The notes under the pieces were generated by a model. It made no database searches. It was not told where the DNA came from and saw nothing but the letters and a program-made list of their open reading frames with translations. From Flavobacteriales bacterium (lineage in GTDB: Bacteria > Bacteroidota > Bacteroidia > Flavobacteriales_D > Sanyastnellaceae), in the NCBI GenBank assembly GCA_015660615.1, contig DQKQ01000051.1:1-7633 (forward strand): a stretch of 7,633 nt of DNA, written 5' to 3'. The translations under genes and the position numbers were made by a program. Below, in pieces: positions 5,855 through 7,633 of the stretch. Each line of letters opens with the position of its first letter. Position 1 is the first letter of the stretch.

Positions 5855-6628
5855 GATCCTATGGGATTTGTGCATGATCTGGCTGCAGCCTCTGGCGATT
5901 TTGGAGAAGATTTTTTCGGTGGCGACCCGGGCAAAGGCGGTGGTAAAGCAATCAAGCGTGCGTTCAACGCGAATGCAGACCACCAATTTCTTTCTACCCT
6001 AGACACCGTTCACTGGGTGGAGGATGCTTATAGCCTTGAGCCGCTCGTAGGAAAAAGCAAGGATGAGTTATCAACTACCATGACTTTGCCCGGTGATAAA
6101 CTCAAAAACCCCGCGGGACTGCTGATAGGATTGTGGGTGAAAGGCAGGATCACAATTGCTGCAAACGATCATGATCAGCTTTTCACTGGTACTTGGCACG
6201 ACTATGTAGGCTCACACGCAGGCTACACGGACGAAGAGCAGGAACAGAGACAGAGGTCTTCAGGTATTAACAAGCTTCCACATGTGTCCAAAGACTATAG
6301 TCGCTACGGCCAGCTTAAGCGTGGAGACGAGTTTGCTGAGAAGATGGCAAAAAATACTCCTTATGTGCTTGATCAATCCACGTGGCATCAAGCTGACTGG
6401 AGCAACACAAACGAAGCGCTTGTCGATAACTGGAAACCCATGGGAATCGTTGTTGGCAAGTGGGTGGATAAGATAAAGCTAAATGTTCGAAGCCTCGAGG
6501 ATGAAAGATTCAAAGATCAATCAGGGGTTAACCAACCCGGTGTCATAGGGAAAATATTCAAGCTGGCTGTGGAGTTTGGCGTCCCTATTTTTGATAGAGA
6601 TAGAAATGAGCTGTGGAGTTCGAGATGA
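5813..6628 (+). CDS. Leader-bearing protein of unknown function
   Basis: A 271-residue soluble protein that I do not assign to a family. Residues 1-14 are the leader (M-N-L-L-R-E-Y-I-R, ending L12-T13-E14 before D15). A short Gly/Asp-rich linker (28-44) follows. The body (about 48-215) looks like a single alpha/beta domain: FLSTLDTVHWVEDAY (59 onward from F59), a strand-rich part LLIGLWVKGRITIAANDHD (103-111 central), a charged Gln/Glu/Arg-rich loop (131-142), and near the end TNEALVDNWKPMGIVVG (189-205), where E191 is followed by a strand. The conserved-looking polar residues (H67, D109/D111, E191) could be an active site, but no catalytic pattern is convincing. An enzyme acting on a host target would fit its place in the cassette. 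The start overlaps the upstream TGA as ATGA, after a purine-rich run. GC content is higher than in the neighbouring exonuclease gene, suggesting a different source. Confidence 0.85.
   Translation: MNLLREYIRALLTEDPMGFVHDLAAASGDFGEDFFGGDPGKGGGKAIKRAFNANADHQFLSTLDTVHWVEDAYSLEPLVGKSKDELSTTMTLPGDKLKNPAGLLIGLWVKGRITIAANDHDQLFTGTWHDYVGSHAGYTDEEQEQRQRSSGINKLPHVSKDYSRYGQLKRGDEFAEKMAKNTPYVLDQSTWHQADWSNTNEALVDNWKPMGIVVGKWVDKIKLNVRSLEDERFKDQSGVNQPGVIGKIFKLAVEFGVPIFDRDRNELWSSR
6615..6618 (+). promoter_or_regulatory. Ribosome binding site for the 45-residue membrane protein
   Basis: GGAG lies six bases before the ATG at 6625, within the end of the upstream gene. With the ATGA overlap it is the main reason to accept this very short gene. 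Confidence 0.65.
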
Positions 6629-6762
6629 AAAAAATAAAAGATTGGATGGAGTGGAGGGGTATAACACCCAAAGATTTAATAATGGCAGTTTCTACGCTGG
6701 GATTTCTTATCTTTATCACCGGAATAGTTACTTATGGCTTCATAGTGTCGCTAATCAACTAG
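6625..6762 (+). CDS. Small single-pass membrane protein, 45 residues
   Basis: A short gene with an ATGA overlap on the upstream stop, a good GGAG ribosome site six bases before its ATG, and a TAG at 6760-6762. The product starts with a basic, aromatic cytoplasmic part (MKKIKDWMEWRGITPKDL, 1-18) and continues with one hydrophobic helix at about 19-43 (GFLIFITGIVTYGFIVSLI near its end). By the positive-inside rule the N-terminus would be cytoplasmic. Unlike its neighbours it has no leader and no [L/I]-x-E site, so it is unlikely to be capsid cargo. Small membrane proteins of this type in phages include holins, superinfection-exclusion factors and lysis regulators; none can be chosen here. Its spacing and ribosome site argue that it is real despite its size. 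Confidence 0.75.
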   Translation: MKKIKDWMEWRGITPKDLIMAVSTLGFLIFITGIVTYGFIVSLIN

Positions 6763-6770
6763 AGTATAAC

Positions 6771-6812
6771 GTGAGAATCACAAGACGCCAGCTTAGAAGT
6801 ATTATCAAGGAA
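6771..6812 (+). other. Second-type leader (RITRRQLRSIIKE)
   Basis: Encodes V/M-R-I-T-R-R-Q-L-R-S-I-I-K-E before Ala from a GTG start. It differs from the LLREYIR type but keeps Arg at positions 5 and 9, hydrophobic residues at 3, 8, 11 and 12, the length of 14, and the terminal I-K-E before a small residue. Confidence 0.6.
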
Positions 6813-7633
6813 GCGTCCGGAGTTCCGTCTTGGCCTGAAAGACACTTTGCTTGGCGTAACGTTGTCTTCACGCGTGACGGAGACATTAGATATATTAATG
6901 ACGTGGCTAGTCCAGATACGCTAGTGGCTGCAACACAACTGGGTCATGACGTTCCTCCTGGCACCAATGTTTTAGTAGTGAAGGGTGTAAATCCTAACTC
7001 TAATAGCGTGTGGATGCACGATGCCGAAGCTCTAGATCTTATTGAAAGAGAAGGATGGTATGAACGCCCACCACCTCCTGGCGCTAAATCTGGTTTTTGG
7101 GACGGTAAGGGTGAATGGTCCGAAGATCCTGAAGAATGGTCAGACGATTTGCCGCCAGAGTCTACCAGTTTAGATGAGAAAGCTGTTCGAGGCCAGGGAA
7201 AAAATAAGAGGCTTCTGTATCACATTAACCGTTTCCGACCAGCTAAACCCCAACCGAAGATGACCTATATGCAGGATTGGGACCCGGAGGCGATCGATCC
7301 TGACACTAAAGAAAGAACCGGCGACTTCATCAACGTTCCCGACACAGATAACTGGAAAAGGCACTGGCTCGATAGCCCTGTCAAGTCTGGCGTCTTTCTG
7401 ACCCCGAATCCACTGGACATTGCACTGAACCACGGCAGGTCTGGCCACGTGTATGCGTACAATGTTCCAGAATGGGTTATCGACAAGTCTGGCGGGCTGC
7501 ATCGTTACGATAACGGCTCAGAAGTACTTATACCCGAAGACGGCTGGAACGAGGCTGGAAAGGAGATCGAGTTCCTCGGTAAGAGCATGGACGAGAAAGA
7601 GCTCTGGGACAAGATGGACAGCACGCAAGTCGG
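6771..7633 (+). CDS. Partial protein with alternative leader; possible ADP-ribosyltransferase-like C-terminal domain
   Basis: Open to the window edge: 287 codons visible, no stop reached. The GTG start is chosen because it is eight bases after the preceding TAG and gives a second-type leader (R-I-T-R-R-Q-L-R-S-I-I-K-E, 2-14, before A15); no ATG upstream gives it. The N-terminal part (18-97) has WPERHFAWRNVVFTRDG and VLVVKGV strands and is unrecognised. Residues 98-135 are a Pro/Trp/Asp/Glu-rich linker. The C-terminal part (147 onward) has RLLYHINRFRP (H151), SGVFLTPNPLDIAL (206-219), a strand pair GHVYAYNVPEWVI (225-237) and GSEVLIPED (249-257, E251). An early Tyr-His, a Gly-x-[FY]-[L/F]-[ST] strand and a late Ser-Glu strand recall H/R-[S/Y/T]-E ADP-ribosyltransferase folds. 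This is a weak, by-eye resemblance. It would parallel T4 Alt, a packaged and injected ADP-ribosyltransferase. Confidence 0.8.
   Translation, partial: MRITRRQLRSIIKEASGVPSWPERHFAWRNVVFTRDGDIRYINDVASPDTLVAATQLGHDVPPGTNVLVVKGVNPNSNSVWMHDAEALDLIEREGWYERPPPPGAKSGFWDGKGEWSEDPEEWSDDLPPESTSLDEKAVRGQGKNKRLLYHINRFRPAKPQPKMTYMQDWDPEAIDPDTKERTGDFINVPDTDNWKRHWLDSPVKSGVFLTPNPLDIALNHGRSGHVYAYNVPEWVIDKSGGLHRYDNGSEVLIPEDGWNEAGKEIEFLGKSMDEKELWDKMDSTQV

Noticed and set aside
6282..6476. Forward 64-codon frame inside the unknown gene
   Set aside because: It is an out-of-frame overlap with a well-supported gene and has no supporting motif.
7170..7502. Reverse-strand open frame of 110 codons, and other reverse-strand frames across the window
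   Set aside because: They lie entirely within well-supported forward genes, lack ribosome sites and give products without recognisable motifs.
1..7633. Tandem duplication of one ancestral gene
   Set aside because: Beyond the leader the proteins share no fold or sequence, so only the tag is common.
1..7633. tRNA genes, CRISPR arrays, insertion sequences, attachment sites
   Set aside because: No cloverleaf, regular repeat-spacer pattern, transposase or terminal inverted repeats were seen, and there is almost no non-coding DNA to hold them.

Overview
The window is a dense, single-direction block of nine genes plus one very small gene, with essentially no intergenic DNA. Most junctions are ATGA or TAATG overlaps. 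It looks like part of a tailed-phage genome, probably a large T4-like (marine or environmental) myovirus. The grounds are compact one-strand packing, small proteins of unrelated fold, and a short N-terminal leader shared by proteins with otherwise nothing in common. No capsid, tail, terminase or polymerase gene is present, so the host and exact phage group cannot be read from this window.

The central observation is the leader. Seven genes (starts at 1, 753, 3006, 3710, 4249, 4968, 5813) begin with variants of M-N-L-L-R-E-Y-I-R followed by a few hydrophobic residues and a terminal [L/I/F]-x-E, usually within 13-15 residues. An eighth copy lies inside the gene at 1987-3009, at residues 147-160. 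A ninth gene (GTG start at 6771) carries a different leader, R-I-T-R-R-Q-L-R-S-I-I-K-E. From established knowledge, phage T4 directs internal proteins (IPI-IPIII, Alt) into the prohead with a roughly 10-residue capsid-targeting sequence, M-K-T-Y-Q-E-F-I-A-E-A, which the gp21 prohead protease removes after [L/I]-x-E. The leaders here match that layout, including E6-[Y/F]7-I8 in register and a terminal [L/I]-x-E. I infer that the window is a cargo cassette: enzymes packaged inside the capsid, trimmed during maturation and injected with the DNA.

The predicted cargo, in order: (1) 1-756, a candidate Cys-His-Asp (papain/NlpC/transglutaminase-like) protein; (2) 753-1985, a class II tRNA CCA-adding nucleotidyltransferase; (3) 1987-3009, a two-part protein with a Gly-rich hydrophobic N-terminal part, an internal leader and a 2H phosphoesterase domain with two H-x-T motifs; (4) 3006-3713, an HExxH metallopeptidase-like protein; (5) 3710-4249, a GNAT-like acetyltransferase; (6) 4249-4971, a zeta-toxin-like P-loop kinase; (7) 4968-5816, a DEDDh (DnaQ-like) exonuclease; (8) 5813-6628, an unrecognised protein; (9) 6625-6762, a 45-residue single-pass membrane protein without a leader; (10) 6771 to the window end, a partial protein whose C-terminal half is reminiscent of ADP-ribosyltransferase folds.

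Together the set reads as a takeover or anti-defence payload. A nucleotidyltransferase, a 2H phosphoesterase, a polynucleotide-type P-loop kinase and a 3'-5' exonuclease would also make most of an RNA end-healing toolkit, for example against tRNA-cutting defences. The 2H protein could alternatively cleave cyclic-nucleotide alarm signals, as the T4 2H protein Acb1 does. These functional ideas are inference. The leader array and the enzyme motifs are visible directly in the sequence.
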